Numbered from the stretch's first letter, positions 45,099-55,374 are shown. The stretch is DNA of 64,000 bases from Polynucleobacter duraquae (GCF_000973625.1 NZ_CP007501.1:1550001-1614000); one strand, 5' to 3'. Translations and numbers: made by a program. Notes: generated by a model not told the origin, from the sequence alone.

Positions 45099-47014
45099 GC
45101 TGCTGCCTTCTTCAACTTCATGCGATAGCGCTTATCGGACATCGCCAGCAAACCACCTAAAGCCATCAATACACAACCACCCCAAATCCAATCAACAAAA
45201 GGCTTGTAATAGACCCGAACTGCCCATGCTTTGTCATCTAACTCTTCACCCAATGAAACATAGATATCTCTGGTAAGACTCGCATCAATCGCCGCCTCGG
45301 TCATAGGCATTGTTGATGAAAAATAACTGCGCTTTTCTGGGTACATGGTTGCTTCCACCTTCCCATTGCGTGTTAATAGGAAGGTGCCTTGCATCGCTTT
45401 GTAGTTTGGTCCAGGAACAGGGCTCACACCCTGAAGCTGAATGTCATAACCACCGACACTAACGCTTTCACCGGCGAGCATACGTACATCTTTTTCCTCT
45501 TGATAGGTGCCCACCATAGTGACGCCAATCGTAAAGACTGCTATCCCTAAATGCGCTACCTGCATACCAATAAATGAACGGGTCGGCTTGCCAGCCTTTG
45601 CTTGGCGAATAATTTGCAGCACCCCAGAAGAGATCACCCAGAAGGCTAATAAGAAACCAAGGCTGCTGAGCCAAGTAAATTCGCCCATAGCAAACGGAAT
45701 TAAAGCTGCCGCAATCACTGCGACTAGAGCTGCAATCCATAAGCGCTTGATCACATCTAAGAGATTAGAGTTCTTCCAGCTTGTCCAAGGTCCAATTCCC
45801 ATCAGTACTAACAATGGGATCATGATGGGAACGAAAACACTATTGAAATATGGAGGCCCTACTGAGATTTTTCCTAGATGCAAGGCATCAATTAATAAAG
45901 GATAGAGAGTGCCCAGGAGTACTGATGCGGCGGACACCACTAAGAAAACGTTACCAAGCAAGATAAATGTTTCGCGCGACGTTAAGCTGAACTTACCGCC
46001 AAGAGTACTTTTGGGAGCACGCCAAGCGTAAAGCGTCAAAGAAGAACCCACCACTAGTACCAAGAAAATCAAAATAAAGACGCCCCGTGTAGGGTCAGTT
46101 GCAAATGCATGCACTGAAGTCAGTACTCCAGATCGAACCAAGAAGGTTCCTAAAAGCGATAGTGAGAAAGCAGTAATTGCCAACAGCACAGTCCAACTCT
46201 TAAAGCCGCCCCGCTTCTCAGTAACCGCAAGCGAATGTAGCAAAGCGGTACCAACCAGCCAAGGGATGAATGATGCATTCTCTACGGGATCCCAGAACCA
46301 CCAACCACCCCAACCGAGTTCGTAATAAGCCCACCAAGAACCCAGCGCAATACCTAAAGTCAGAAACACCCAAGCGGCCGTTGTCCACGGACGCGACCAG
46401 CGCGCCCAAGCAGCATCTAAACGGCCGGACAATAAAGATGCAATTGCGAATGCAAATGCTACGGAGAAGCCAACATACCCCATGTACAACATCGGCGGAT
46501 GAAACACCAAGCCTGGATCTTGCAGGAGTGGATTGAGAGATCGTCCGTCCTGAGCAGCTGGTAGCAGCCTCTCAAAAGGATTGGAGGTTGCGATCACGAA
46601 CAATAGTAGACCGGTGGTGACTAAACCCAATACACCGATTACACGCGCCACCATAAATTCATCTAGCGCCTTCGAAAGCTGAGCCACTAAAAATGTCCAA
46701 GTGGAGAGCAAGAAAACCCAGAGTAGCAGAGAGCCTTCATGACCGCCCCACACTGCACCCAAGCGGTACATGACCGGCATTTGTGAATTTGAATGCTCAG
46801 CTACATAAAGAACAGAAAAATCATTTGAGTAAAAGCTCCAGGCCAAAATCACAAATGCAATAGCTAGCAATAAGAAAACAGCGTGTGCGGCCGGCCTCGC
46901 TAACAAAATCCATTCACGGCGACTTTGATGTGCGCCTACCAGCGGAAGCGTTCCTTGAATGATGGCGATACAAAAGGCCAGTATTAGTGCGTAATGCCCA
47001 AATTCAGGAATCAT
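45095..47014 (-). CDS. ccmF: Haem lyase subunit CcmF
   Basis: A 639-residue polytopic membrane protein. The haem-handling WWD motif is [20 protein letters not shown], with conserved His residues on neighbouring loops, and the C-terminal domain is periplasmic. CcmF ligates haem to CXXCH motifs with CcmH and CcmI. Length and helix pattern match the family. It overlaps ccmE by four bases. Confidence 0.97.
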   Translation of the reverse strand: MIPEFGHYALILAFCIAIIQGTLPLVGAHQSRREWILLARPAAHAVFLLLAIAFVILAWSFYSNDFSVLYVAEHSNSQMPVMYRLGAVWGGHEGSLLLWVFLLSTWTFLVAQLSKALDEFMVARVIGVLGLVTTGLLLFVIATSNPFERLLPAAQDGRSLNPLLQDPGLVFHPPMLYMGYVGFSVAFAFAIASLLSGRLDAAWARWSRPWTTAAWVFLTLGIALGSWWAYYELGWGGWWFWDPVENASFIPWLVGTALLHSLAVTEKRGGFKSWTVLLAITAFSLSLLGTFLVRSGVLTSVHAFATDPTRGVFILIFLVLVVGSSLTLYAWRAPKSTLGGKFSLTSRETFILLGNVFLVVSAASVLLGTLYPLLIDALHLGKISVGPPYFNSVFVPIMIPLLVLMGIGPWTSWKNSNLLDVIKRLWIAALVAVIAAALIPFAMGEFTWLSSLGFLLAFWVISSGVLQIIRQAKAGKPTRSFIGMQVAHLGIAVFTIGVTMVGTYQEEKDVRMLAGESVSVGGYDIQLQGVSPVPGPNYKAMQGTFLLTRNGKVEATMYPEKRSYFSSTMPMTEAAIDASLTRDIYVSLGEELDDKAWAVRVYYKPFVDWIWGGCVLMALGGLLAMSDKRYRMKLKKAAA

Positions 47015-47445
47015 TGTTTATTTCCATTTTTTTGAGCCTGCTCCAATGCATGCTTCGCCTCTGGAGGCATATAGTTCTCATCGTGCTTAGCCAACACTTC
47101 ACTCGCAACAAATTGTCCATTTGAATCGAGACGCCCCTGAATCACTGCGCCCTTACCCTCTTTAAACAAGTCCGGAAGAATGCCCGTGTATGCCACCGGA
47201 ATATCTTTCGCCATATCGGTAATCACAAAGTGCACCGTTAAACCATCTCGCTTAACCGATCCATCCTTGACCATGCCACCAATACGAAAGACTTGACCTG
47301 CCGGTGACTTACCCGCAGCCACCTCACTCGGGGTGACATACAGCGCAATATTGCTGTTGAGCGCATTCAAAATCAGTACTGCCGCGATGCTAATAACAAT
47401 CAGTGCACCAACAATAATGGCAGCTCGCTTATATCTTGGTTTCAC
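47011..47445 (-). CDS. ccmE: Haem chaperone CcmE
   Basis: A 144-residue protein with one N-terminal helix and a periplasmic OB-fold. His121 in [13 protein letters not shown] binds haem covalently, with Tyr125 as the axial ligand. The [14 protein letters not shown] segment is also typical. It carries haem from CcmABCD to CcmF. Confidence 0.97.
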   Translation of the reverse strand: MKPRYKRAAIIVGALIVISIAAVLILNALNSNIALYVTPSEVAAGKSPAGQVFRIGGMVKDGSVKRDGLTVHFVITDMAKDIPVAYTGILPDLFKEGKGAVIQGRLDSNGQFVASEVLAKHDENYMPPEAKHALEQAQKNGNKQ

Positions 47446-47630
47446 TGGCCACCCTTTTGATCAAACTGCTCAGCCAAAACTTCACGTTGCAGTCTGCGTA
47501 CGATTGCCTGATGCCGCGCGCGAACAGCCAGGGGCTCTAATAAGAACACCAAAGCACAGGCACCAAAGCTGCACCATACATATAGGGCATAACCACCCAT
47601 GGCAAAGAATTCAGCCGAACTATTCCACAT
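47442..47630 (-). CDS. ccmD: Haem exporter protein CcmD
   Basis: A 62-residue single-pass protein with the sequence [19 protein letters not shown], which is a recognisable CcmD start, and a basic cytoplasmic tail. CcmD stabilises the CcmABC complex and aids release of haem-loaded CcmE. It begins within the last codon of ccmC (TAATG-type junction). Confidence 0.9.
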   Translation of the reverse strand: MWNSSAEFFAMGGYALYVWCSFGACALVFLLEPLAVRARHQAIVRRLQREVLAEQFDQKGGQ

Positions 47631-48400
47631 TAACGCTTCACCTCATTTAATTGCCTAACCCAATCAGTATGAGCCTCACGCTCCAAAATGATGGCGCGCA
47701 CACGCATTAACCCTACTGCAATTGAGTACATCCATAAGCATAAAGCCATCAGTAGCATCCCCCAAAGCATGGTCTGGGCCATGGCTGGTGCCTTAGTGAG
47801 CGAAACAGAGGCGCCTTGGTGCAAGGTATTCCACCATTTCACTGAGAAATAAATAATCGGTACATTGACCACACCTACCAGGGCCAAGATTGCACCCGCT
47901 TTATCGGCACGGCGGACATTATCAATAGATGCCTGTAAAGCGATAAAACCGAGATACAAAAAGAGTAGGATTAATTCCGAAGTTAAGCGAGCGTCCCATA
48001 CCCACCAAGCGCCCCACATGGGCTTACCCCAAAATGCACCAGTCCACAGAGATAAGAAAGCCATCCAGGCGCCGATCGGGGCTAAAGCCTGAGCCATCAT
48101 GGCCGATAGGCGAGTATTAAATATCAGACCCAGTCCAGCCCATACAGCCATCACTACATAGATGAACATTGACATCCAGGAGACGGGTACATGAACAAAA
48201 ATAATACGGTAACCCTGACCCTGAACTGCATCAACTGGCGCCACAAAGAAACTCACCCACAAGCCGGCAGCTCCAAAAATCATGGTGAGCGCCCAGAACC
48301 AAGGAATCATCTTTCCAGCTAAAGGATAAAAGGCACTCGGACTCGAGAATTTGAACCAGTTTGTCACTTGACTAGAAGATAAATTATTTACATTACTCAT
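47630..48400 (-). CDS. ccmC: Haem exporter protein CcmC
   Basis: A 256-residue protein with six membrane helices. The WWD motif is PMWGAWWVWDARLTSELILL, flanked by conserved His residues that hold haem for transfer to CcmE. The start of the protein contains about 30 residues before the first helix. It overlaps ccmB by four bases. Confidence 0.96.
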   Translation of the reverse strand: MSNVNNLSSSQVTNWFKFSSPSAFYPLAGKMIPWFWALTMIFGAAGLWVSFFVAPVDAVQGQGYRIIFVHVPVSWMSMFIYVVMAVWAGLGLIFNTRLSAMMAQALAPIGAWMAFLSLWTGAFWGKPMWGAWWVWDARLTSELILLFLYLGFIALQASIDNVRRADKAGAILALVGVVNVPIIYFSVKWWNTLHQGASVSLTKAPAMAQTMLWGMLLMALCLWMYSIAVGLMRVRAIILEREAHTDWVRQLNEVKR

Positions 48401-49062
48401 TCGATAGCAATCTTTACAGCGCTCGCACTAACCCAAGGTACAAATGCTAATGCCAAAATCAATAAAGCGCCTAGCAGTGAAAAATGCCCCGTGATATCCA
48501 GTCCTACACTGCTAGCATATACGGCACCTGCACCAAAAATTAGTACCGGAATATAGAGCGGCAAAATCAAGAGACTCATCAATACGCTACCACCCCTCAC
48601 CCCAAGAGTGAGAGCCGCCCCAACCGAGCCTAGCAATGATAAAACAGGTGTGCCAAGCAATAAGGCTGCCATCAGCACCTTTAAAGACTGGGCATCTAGG
48701 TCAAACTGAATGCCGATCACCGGAGCCAATAAAACCAAAGGTAACCCACACACCAGCCAATGGGCTACGATCTTGCCCAATACTAAGGCGGTAAATGAAT
48801 TCGGGGACAAGACCAGTTGCTCTAGGGTGCCGTCTGCGTAATCAGCCGCAAACATCCGCTGTAAACCAAGCAAAGTCGAGAGCAAGGCCGCAACCCAAAT
48901 CACGCCAGGCGCAATCTTTCTCAATAAGGCGGTATCAGCACCAATCCCCAATGGGAATAAGCTCGTCACAATCACAAAGAAAAATAATGCGGTAAGAACC
49001 TCGCTCTTACGACGCATCACTAGTAACAGGTCGCGATGGACAATGGCGATAAAGGCGTTCAT
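48397..49062 (-). CDS. ccmB: Haem exporter protein CcmB
   Basis: A 221-residue membrane subunit with six helices. It begins with AIVHRDLLLVMRRKSEVLTALFFF and has the ADYADGTLEQLVLSPNS segment characteristic of CcmB. With CcmA it forms the ABC part that releases holo-CcmE. It overlaps ccmA by four bases. Confidence 0.95.
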   Translation of the reverse strand: MNAFIAIVHRDLLLVMRRKSEVLTALFFFVIVTSLFPLGIGADTALLRKIAPGVIWVAALLSTLLGLQRMFAADYADGTLEQLVLSPNSFTALVLGKIVAHWLVCGLPLVLLAPVIGIQFDLDAQSLKVLMAALLLGTPVLSLLGSVGAALTLGVRGGSVLMSLLILPLYIPVLIFGAGAVYASSVGLDITGHFSLLGALLILALAFVPWVSASAVKIAIE

Positions 49063-49706
49063 AGGTCTAGCACTCGCAGACCAGAAATAGCTAAGGACTG
49101 ATGACTAGTCAATACGACCAAACCATTGCCCTGAAGATGCTCGACGATCAAAGCTTGCAACTCGCCCACGGCATGGGTGTCTAAGGCATTAAAGGGTTCA
49201 TCCAAAATCCAGAGTTGTGCTCGTCGCGTTAACATGCGCGCCATCAAAACACGTTTTTTCTGTCCGGCCGATAAACAATTGACAGGCAGGTCTTCGCGCC
49301 CTTTTAGACCAAATCGCCATAAGCTAGCGAACGCATCTTGCTCGGAGAGCGTAATGCCATCAATCGCTGCATACATACGCAAATTCTCAATAGCACTGAG
49401 GTCCTCTTTCAGCGCATCTCGATGACCCAAAAATAATAGCTTGCTGTGATATTCCGATTCTTGTTTTTTGATGGGTTGACCATACCAAAGCACCTCTCCA
49501 CAATCAGGAGAAGCTAAGCCCGTGAGCAAGCGTAATAAGCTTGTTTTACCAACGCCATTCTCGCCACGAATATGGAGGCACTGCCCAACAAATAACTCCA
49601 AATCAAGACCTGAAAAAAGAGTTCTTTCACCGCGCACGCAAGTGATGTTCCGGGCCTCAAGGGCTGCGGTTGTAGATGCTGGAAAGGAGGAGTTGGTCGT
49701 TGTCAT
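49059..49706 (-). CDS. ccmA: Haem exporter ATP-binding protein CcmA
   Basis: A 215-residue ABC ATPase. Walker A is GENGVGKTS, the signature is LSAGQKKRV, and Walker B is LWILDEPFNALD. I chose the ATG at 49706; an upstream TTG would add three residues. It is the first gene of ccmABCDEFGHI, which runs with overlapping or touching junctions throughout. The promoter should lie in the 161 bases upstream, in which I see no clear box. Confidence 0.95.
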   Translation of the reverse strand: MTTTNSSFPASTTAALEARNITCVRGERTLFSGLDLELFVGQCLHIRGENGVGKTSLLRLLTGLASPDCGEVLWYGQPIKKQESEYHSKLLFLGHRDALKEDLSAIENLRMYAAIDGITLSEQDAFASLWRFGLKGREDLPVNCLSAGQKKRVLMARMLTRRAQLWILDEPFNALDTHAVGELQALIVEHLQGNGLVVLTSHQSLAISGLRVLDL

Positions 49707-49867
49707 TGGAAGCAATGGCTTGAATCAAACCACCTCAGGCATTGTCCAAGACCCACTTGGGGCTGTCAAACAAGCTAAAAACGGTCTTTAAATAAGAAAC
49801 TTGTTTTAATTCAATTACTTAGATAATTATAAGCTCGATACCATTGATTACGGGAATACTAGAATTA

Positions 49868-50620
49868 TCAGTCTTTTGAAGGCATTCGAGAGAGTGGTGC
49901 AACTGATACACCTTGCACCTGATATTGACTAATCAGATCAGCTACCAAGCCAGATCTAATGAATTCTTCTACACAAGCATCCAAAAAATCAATCGACTCT
50001 AGGTGGGACTTATGTACGGCAATCGCCTGCTGTATTCCAGTAAATTGACCATCCAGAATTCTGGATCCAGGAATTTCTTGAGAAGCGTCAACTAGGCCAG
50101 TTCGTAAACCTGCCAAAGCATCTAATTTCTCACTAACGAATAATTCAATACTGGCTTTCACACTGTCAGCATGCACTAAGCTGGCATGTTTGAGATTACG
50201 CTGCAACCACAGGTCATAAGCACTTTTGTAAAAAGATGCAATCCTCACTCCTGGCTGATCTACCTGCGATAACTCATTTATGGGAGAGTTGGCGGAAACC
50301 AAGTAGCTAGCCTCGAGCTCAACATAAGCTGGTGTGAAAGTAATCTTTTGAGCGCGGGCAGGATCAGAGCCTAACAAGGAGATACCGCATCCTCCACTGA
50401 CAACAGCCTCAACTACCTCAACCTGCGTATTAAAACCGATGAGACTTAACTCCACGCCTAAACGCTTTGCAACAGATCGACAAATCTCTGGTGAGATACC
50501 AGTCGGCTCACCTGAAGGTGATCGACCAGTAACCAACAAGAAATTACCTAAATACACCGCAGCAGACAGAACACCGTTCGGTGCGAGCTGCTCTAACACT
50601 TTAGGCGAAATCTTATTCAA
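49868..50620 (-). CDS. Solute-binding protein family 3 domain, no signal peptide
   Basis: A 250-residue protein with the amino-acid ABC receptor fold (SBP_bac_3). Conserved pieces include GRSPSGEPTGISPEICRSVAKRLGVE, ISLLGSDPARAQKITFTPAYVELEASYLV and the later domain crossover. The N-terminus, MNKISPKVLEQLAP, is not a signal peptide. The start is a TTG placed six bases after GGAG; an earlier TTG would add four residues only. It might be cytoplasmic or secreted by another route. No permease genes are near, and the function is unknown. Confidence 0.8.
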   Translation of the reverse strand: MNKISPKVLEQLAPNGVLSAAVYLGNFLLVTGRSPSGEPTGISPEICRSVAKRLGVELSLIGFNTQVEVVEAVVSGGCGISLLGSDPARAQKITFTPAYVELEASYLVSANSPINELSQVDQPGVRIASFYKSAYDLWLQRNLKHASLVHADSVKASIELFVSEKLDALAGLRTGLVDASQEIPGSRILDGQFTGIQQAIAVHKSHLESIDFLDACVEEFIRSGLVADLISQYQVQGVSVAPLSRMPSKD

Positions 50621-50664
50621 GTGAGTCTCCAAATTGCTATTAACTGTTTGATGTTAAGTGGGCA

Positions 50665-50693
50665 TAAAAAATCCCCACTAAATCAGCGGGGAT
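50665..50693 (-). terminator. Terminator after the quinone oxidoreductase gene
   Basis: On the minus strand ATCCCCGCTGA pairs with a TTAGTGGGGAT arm (one internal mismatch) and is followed by a run of T residues. It lies about 36 bases past the stop of the gene at 50729-51709. The next gene downstream begins at 50620. Confidence 0.85.
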
Positions 50694-50728
50694 CTGTAGC
50701 AAACTAGATTAGTCAGCAAACCAAAAAA

Positions 50729-51709
50729 TTAAGGTGTGATGACAATCGCGCCCACAACTTTTCTTCCTTCTGCGGCTTTGTGAGCTTGCGCAGCCTCCTC
50801 AAGCTTAAACCTAGCGCCGATCTGTACTTTCACGCGGCCTTGTGCAATTGCATCAAATACTGCGCGAGCATTTTCCTGAAGTAACTCAGGAGTAGCGTTG
50901 TGCGGAAATACAGAAGGTCTTGTTAAGAAAAGACAACCCTTCTTATTGAGAATATCTGGCTGAATCTCTGGAGCAGGTCCCGAGGCAGCACCAAATAAAG
51001 CTACTGTGCCAAATGGTGCAGCACAATCGAGTGAGCCCAAGAAAGTAGTCTTAGCAACCGAGTCATAGACCACATTGGCTTTGCGACCGCCTGTTACCTT
51101 CATAAACTCTTCGACCCAATTTGGTTTTGAGTAGTCCACTACAGCATCACAGCCCGCTTCTTTTGCTGCAGCAAACTTGGTCTCAGATCCTACAGTGCCC
51201 ACTACAAACGCACCTAAGGATTTTGCCCATCCCGACAGAATTTGACCAACACCACCAGCGGCAGCGTGAACTAAGACAACGTCACCAGACTTCACCTTAT
51301 AAGTTTTTTGAACTAAATATTGGGCAGTCATTGCTTTAAAAAACACAGCTGCAGCAACTTCATCAGAGACATTATCTGGCACTGAAACCAACTTATCCAC
51401 TGCGACGTTGCGCGCACTGGCATAAGCACCAATACCGGCATTCATATACACCACACGATCGCCCACCTTGAATCGAGTAACGCCCTCGCCTACTGCCTCG
51501 ACTACACCGACCGCCTCATGACCCAAGCCCGTTGGCAGCTCCAAAGGATAAACACCAGAGCGCTGGTACACATCGATAAAGTTAAAACCAATCGCAGTTT
51601 GACGAAGTTGTACTTCACCTTTACCTGGAGCTGGAAGCTCTTTATCGATTAACTGAATTACATCGGCGTTGCCGAGTTCTGAAAGACTAACAATTCGAGC
51701 AGTTGTCAC
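50729..51709 (-). CDS. qor: NADPH:quinone oxidoreductase (zinc-free MDR family)
   Basis: A 326-residue medium-chain reductase of the QorA type. The core contains GFNFIDVYQRSGVYPLELPTG-like residues (typical of Qor), GLGHEAVGVVEAVGEG, and the nucleotide site HAAAGGVGQ. The structural zinc cysteines of alcohol dehydrogenases are missing, as expected. The start is GTG at 51709, four bases after AGGTG. It reduces quinones by NADPH, often in oxidative stress. It is followed by a terminator. Confidence 0.92.
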   Translation of the reverse strand: MTTARIVSLSELGNADVIQLIDKELPAPGKGEVQLRQTAIGFNFIDVYQRSGVYPLELPTGLGHEAVGVVEAVGEGVTRFKVGDRVVYMNAGIGAYASARNVAVDKLVSVPDNVSDEVAAAVFFKAMTAQYLVQKTYKVKSGDVVLVHAAAGGVGQILSGWAKSLGAFVVGTVGSETKFAAAKEAGCDAVVDYSKPNWVEEFMKVTGGRKANVVYDSVAKTTFLGSLDCAAPFGTVALFGAASGPAPEIQPDILNKKGCLFLTRPSVFPHNATPELLQENARAVFDAIAQGRVKVQIGARFKLEEAAQAHKAAEGRKVVGAIVITP

Positions 51710-51739
51710 AAGTCACCTTTATTATTTTTATATAAAAAA

Positions 51740-52192
51740 TTATCTTACTGCAAGCGAAGATGATGCAACCTCATCTTCCTCAACGATAGCCCAGGTACTA
51801 TCCCCCAGTTTTTTGACGGCCATGGAATAGGTCCAGGCATCGGGAATACCGCAGCTCCACTGATCCGGGCCATTTTGAATTAGTACATTTGTGCCAATGC
51901 GACTATCAAAATAGAGGTGGTAGGTTTTTCCATGCAGGGGATTAAAACTAAATTTGGCACTATGGACCATTTCTGTAGCATCCAAACGAGCCTGAAGAGA
52001 CCGCGCCTGCTTCATTAATACTTCGGCCTGCTCCATGATGCGATCGTATTCAAGCTTTGCGTTCTGGCGTGCGACATTAACTGCCTTGTCTTTTTCTTCC
52101 AAGACCTTAATCGGCGCAAATACAGGTGCACCCACTTCCATGGGATATTCAATGCCAGCGTGTCGCGCTGGATCAGTATCTTCAATTCTCAT
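51740..52192 (-). CDS. DUF2452 family protein
   Basis: A 150-residue cytoplasmic protein. It has an N-terminal EYPMEVGAPVFAPIKV region, a charged helical middle (VARQNAKLEYDRIMEQAEVLMKQA-like coil) and a C-terminal part with FNPLHGKTYHLYFD. These are DUF2452 features. A GTG 42 bases upstream would add a weakly conserved extension; the ATG at 52192 is preferred. No activity is known. It lies beside the iron-sulfur photolyase on the same strand. Confidence 0.8.
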   Translation of the reverse strand: MRIEDTDPARHAGIEYPMEVGAPVFAPIKVLEEKDKAVNVARQNAKLEYDRIMEQAEVLMKQARSLQARLDATEMVHSAKFSFNPLHGKTYHLYFDSRIGTNVLIQNGPDQWSCGIPDAWTYSMAVKKLGDSTWAIVEEDEVASSSLAVR

Positions 52193-52280
52193 AACTTTTT
52201 TAACCTGCTGATTTATATAGTGAAAGTGTGACACAAATTCACAAAATGCGTTTTTTGGAGCTACAAATAAGGCAAGCCTC

Positions 52281-53807
52281 TTATAGGGAGCTCAAATCCG
52301 CTAGAAGGCCTTTGGCATGGAGCACGATTGCCTGCTGATCTGTATCGCTAATACGGGATAAGTTGGCAGTCATCAGCCGAGTACGGGGGCTTGCCTCAAA
52401 TTGGGTGCGATGCTTGATGAGGAAGTTCCAATAGAGGGTGGTCATTGGGCAGGCGCCTTCCCCAAATCGAACATCGGGCTTGTATTGGCAGGAGCCGCAA
52501 TAATTACTCATTCTTTTAATGTAGGCGCCACTCGCAATATAAGGTTTGCTGGTAAAACGGCCGCCACTCGCAAATAAGGCCATGCCCGCTGTATTAGGTA
52601 ACTCCACCCATTCAATCGCATCAACATACACTGCCAAATACCAATCACAAACCTCTTTTGGCAAGATTTCTGCAAGCAATGCAAAGTTGCCAGTCACCAT
52701 CAGACGTTGAATATGGTGGGCGTAACCGTACTCCAGCGTTTGGCCTATCGCCTGCTGCATACACTTCATCTTGGCGTTGCCAGTCCAATACCAGGAGGGC
52801 AATGCATTCTGATGGTCATAAAAATTATCTAAGGCCATTTGGGGCATATCAAGGTAGTACATGCCCCGTACAAATTCTCGCCAACCTAGGATTTGACGAA
52901 TAAATCCTTCTAACGTTGCAAGATCTAAATCATCTTTCTTCCATGCTTTGAGGACGGCCGCAATCACCTCTCTGGGATTGAGCAACTTTAAGTTCATCGA
53001 GCTGGAGAGTAAGGAGTGCCAACCAAAAGGCGTATCCGTCCACATTGCATCTTCATGAATGCCAAAGGTCACTAAGCGGTGCTCCACAAATCCTTTCAGT
53101 GCCTGCAAAGCTTGTGCGCGTGTGACTGGCCACTGAAAGTGCTCCAGAGATCCAGGATGTTTGGGAAATTTTTTCTCAACCAACGCAATGACTTCTTGAG
53201 TAATGTCATCCGGCTCAAACAACTCCGGCGGCGGAATTAATCCCGGCCCTTTTTTCGGAAACGGCTTGCGATTATCTCGATCGAAATTCCACTGACCGCC
53301 CTCCGGATTACCCTCTTTATCGACCAAGATATTGTGAGTCTTACGCATCAGTCGGTAGAAATACTCCAAACGCAATTCTTTCTTGCCTGCAACCCAATTT
53401 TCAAACTCATGGCGTGAGCAATAGAAATGGGGATCCTCTTGCATTTCTAAATCGATGCTGAATTCAGATGCCACATTCTCTATTTCGCACTTGAGTCGAT
53501 ACTCCCCCGGCTCAAGACATACCAAGTGTGTAAATTGTTTCTTGGGAATCAAATCTCGTAGCGTATCGCCAATCGACTGCGGAGACTGCTTAATATAGAT
53601 CAGCGGCAAACCCCGCTCTTCCAGTTGCTCAGCAAAATGCCGCATCGCCGATAAGAATAAAACGATTTTGGCCTTATGTGACCAAACATACTGAGCCTCA
53701 TCGATAGACTCAATCATGACGACTTGCTCAGTCTTGGGATTCAGGTTTTTTAATATCGGGCTATCGATATCGAGTTGGTCACCCAGAATGAGAACAAGCT
53801 TTTTCAA
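52281..53807 (-). CDS. phrB: Iron-sulfur bacterial (6-4) photolyase (PhrB/CryB type)
   Basis: A 508-residue flavoprotein that repairs pyrimidine (6-4) photoproducts by light. Four Cys residues, Cys349 (KMKCMQQ), Cys437 and Cys440 (YCGSC) and Cys453 (GACPMTT), match the [4Fe-4S] ligands of Agrobacterium PhrB with an offset of one (from memory). The active-site His pair is in YAHHIQRLM. The N-terminal antenna domain starts LVLILGDQLDID. It is the first of two photolyases in 7 kb. Confidence 0.95.
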   Translation of the reverse strand: MKKLVLILGDQLDIDSPILKNLNPKTEQVVMIESIDEAQYVWSHKAKIVLFLSAMRHFAEQLEERGLPLIYIKQSPQSIGDTLRDLIPKKQFTHLVCLEPGEYRLKCEIENVASEFSIDLEMQEDPHFYCSRHEFENWVAGKKELRLEYFYRLMRKTHNILVDKEGNPEGGQWNFDRDNRKPFPKKGPGLIPPPELFEPDDITQEVIALVEKKFPKHPGSLEHFQWPVTRAQALQALKGFVEHRLVTFGIHEDAMWTDTPFGWHSLLSSSMNLKLLNPREVIAAVLKAWKKDDLDLATLEGFIRQILGWREFVRGMYYLDMPQMALDNFYDHQNALPSWYWTGNAKMKCMQQAIGQTLEYGYAHHIQRLMVTGNFALLAEILPKEVCDWYLAVYVDAIEWVELPNTAGMALFASGGRFTSKPYIASGAYIKRMSNYCGSCQYKPDVRFGEGACPMTTLYWNFLIKHRTQFEASPRTRLMTANLSRISDTDQQAIVLHAKGLLADLSSL

Positions 53808-53854
53808 TTCACATCTTTCAAAGAAACACTTAATATTAGGAGAGGAGTCAGCGC

Positions 53855-54409
53855 TTAGCGCTTATAAAAACTAAGAGTCACTTCACCCAAATTAATACCG
53901 AATTTACTCATTTGAGCCTTATTAATCATGACCTTCGGGCTCACTAGATACATCCAATCGTCAAATTGCACATGGTAGATGGACTTATCTACAGGCAGAG
54001 CCAATGTATAAGACCAGTTCAAGGCATTACCAGCAGATTCACCAATGGCTTCACCGATGACGTCATCCGCAGTGCCAGTATATTTTCCAGGAGCGGTTTC
54101 TACTAAAGTCCAGATACGCTTTTGCTTTGTGCCATCGGAGTACTCAAAGCTCTCATCCAAAATGCCCGTCTTTTTACCATTCACAACCGACCATTTAGCA
54201 ACCAATAACACGGTGAAGCGTTTTTTAACCTCACCACTACGATCGGTAAAGATGCCATACGCATCAATCGTGCCGTTGAAGTATTCACTTAGATCAAGCT
54301 TAGGTGTTTCTTGTGCGTATTGATTGACTGAAGGTGAAGAGCAACCGAATAGGCCAAATGCAATCAAACCAATAGCTAAATACTTTTTAACGAAATAGAT
54401 CTTAGACAT
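53855..54409 (-). CDS. DUF3833 family lipoprotein
   Basis: A 184-residue protein with a lipobox, LFGCSS, at the end of a short hydrophobic segment, so it should be a membrane-anchored lipoprotein. The YFNGTIDAYGIFTDRSGEVKKRF core is characteristic of DUF3833. The ATG follows GGAG by seven bases and touches the stop of the chalcone-isomerase-like gene. DUF3833 genes occur near photolyase and light-response genes in other proteobacteria (family knowledge); the function is unknown. Confidence 0.88.
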   Translation of the reverse strand: MSKIYFVKKYLAIGLIAFGLFGCSSPSVNQYAQETPKLDLSEYFNGTIDAYGIFTDRSGEVKKRFTVLLVAKWSVVNGKKTGILDESFEYSDGTKQKRIWTLVETAPGKYTGTADDVIGEAIGESAGNALNWSYTLALPVDKSIYHVQFDDWMYLVSPKVMINKAQMSKFGINLGEVTLSFYKR

Positions 54410-54966
54410 TAACAGGCTCCAGTGATTAGTGGGGGTGGGCAACCGTTGCCCAGTAATTCAGATCTCAGCTTGGGTACGCTCGTTTTGGAATCAAGCCAAA
54501 TCCCAAAAAATGCCCTTGAAAAATCTGCTCCAGGAAATTGAGCAATTTTCTTACCGTCATAAAAAAAAGTGGTGCCTTGTTTTGGTGAGTAAACACCAGT
54601 GAGTGTTTGCCCAGACTCTATATTGGGCAAAACTGCAGCAAGCTCTTTTCCCCAAATGGCGGACTGCGCCTCAGATATACCAATACCCTTCATTTCATCA
54701 GCAGTACGGCTTGCGATGGCCGCCCCAGAAAATGATTTTTGATATTTAATATCCAAGGCAAATTCAGCAGAATCCTTGCCCGCAGGGCGATACAGGGTCG
54801 CGTCATAAACATGAAAACCCCAAAAGTTGAGGCGGCCAGTACCCTGAGGCTGCACTTGATTAATCACGCCCTCAATGTGTGCCAAGCTCTTAGCTGATAT
54901 GGGAGTACTCAGCAGAGCTAAAGAAAGCCATAGGGCGGTACTACCTTGTGAAATTATTTTCATCAT
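54409..54966 (-). CDS. Chalcone-isomerase-like periplasmic protein
   Basis: A 185-residue protein with a signal peptide ending near PISAKS and a single chalcone-isomerase-like domain (RLNFWGFHVYDATLYRPAG and GADFSRAFFGIWLDSKTSVPKLR). The isomerase itself is not expected; bacterial members are of unknown role, possibly fatty-acid binding. It is the upstream partner of DUF3833 with the two genes sharing one base, a pairing also seen in light-response clusters elsewhere. Confidence 0.88.
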   Translation of the reverse strand: MMKIISQGSTALWLSLALLSTPISAKSLAHIEGVINQVQPQGTGRLNFWGFHVYDATLYRPAGKDSAEFALDIKYQKSFSGAAIASRTADEMKGIGISEAQSAIWGKELAAVLPNIESGQTLTGVYSPKQGTTFFYDGKKIAQFPGADFSRAFFGIWLDSKTSVPKLRSELLGNGCPPPLITGAC

Positions 54967-54973
54967 CGTCCCT

Positions 54974-55369
54974 TTATTTATGTTTACGAGTTGTATTCAC
55001 CAACCATAAGGCAGATGGTCCAAATAGACCAGAAATAGCATGTCGGTTTTTGGCAAAAAAACGATAGGCCAAGGTCAATATAGGACGCAGGCTTGATCGA
55101 GAAAATAACCAAGCTAACTTCGGTAAATTTGCTCTCGCATAGGCGGCTGAGAAAACATCCACACCATTAATCAGCTCACCATCATCATACTGAGCGTACA
55201 TCGAATCCAAGGCCTGTTGGCAAGATACGCCAACCTCATCAGCGTTATAACGATTTGAATTCACATCTACGAAGCTCAATAAACCAGCTTGATTGCGGTC
55301 AGACAAAAATAGAATCTCTGCCTGACAAAGAGGACAAAGACCATCGTAGAACATAGTGAGTTTCTTCAT
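54974..55369 (-). CDS. DCC-family thiol-disulfide oxidoreductase (DUF393)
   Basis: A 131-residue thioredoxin-fold protein. The active motif DGLCPLC (MFYDGLCPLCQAE) is near the N-terminus and followed by VDVNSNRYN, matching the DCC family. The ATG at 55369 follows the DUF2805 stop by five bases; an earlier start would overlap that gene. The reaction is not established. It forms an operon with the DUF2805, chalcone-isomerase-like and DUF3833 genes. Confidence 0.87.
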   Translation of the reverse strand: MKKLTMFYDGLCPLCQAEILFLSDRNQAGLLSFVDVNSNRYNADEVGVSCQQALDSMYAQYDDGELINGVDVFSAAYARANLPKLAWLFSRSSLRPILTLAYRFFAKNRHAISGLFGPSALWLVNTTRKHK

Positions 55370-55374
55370 GGCCA

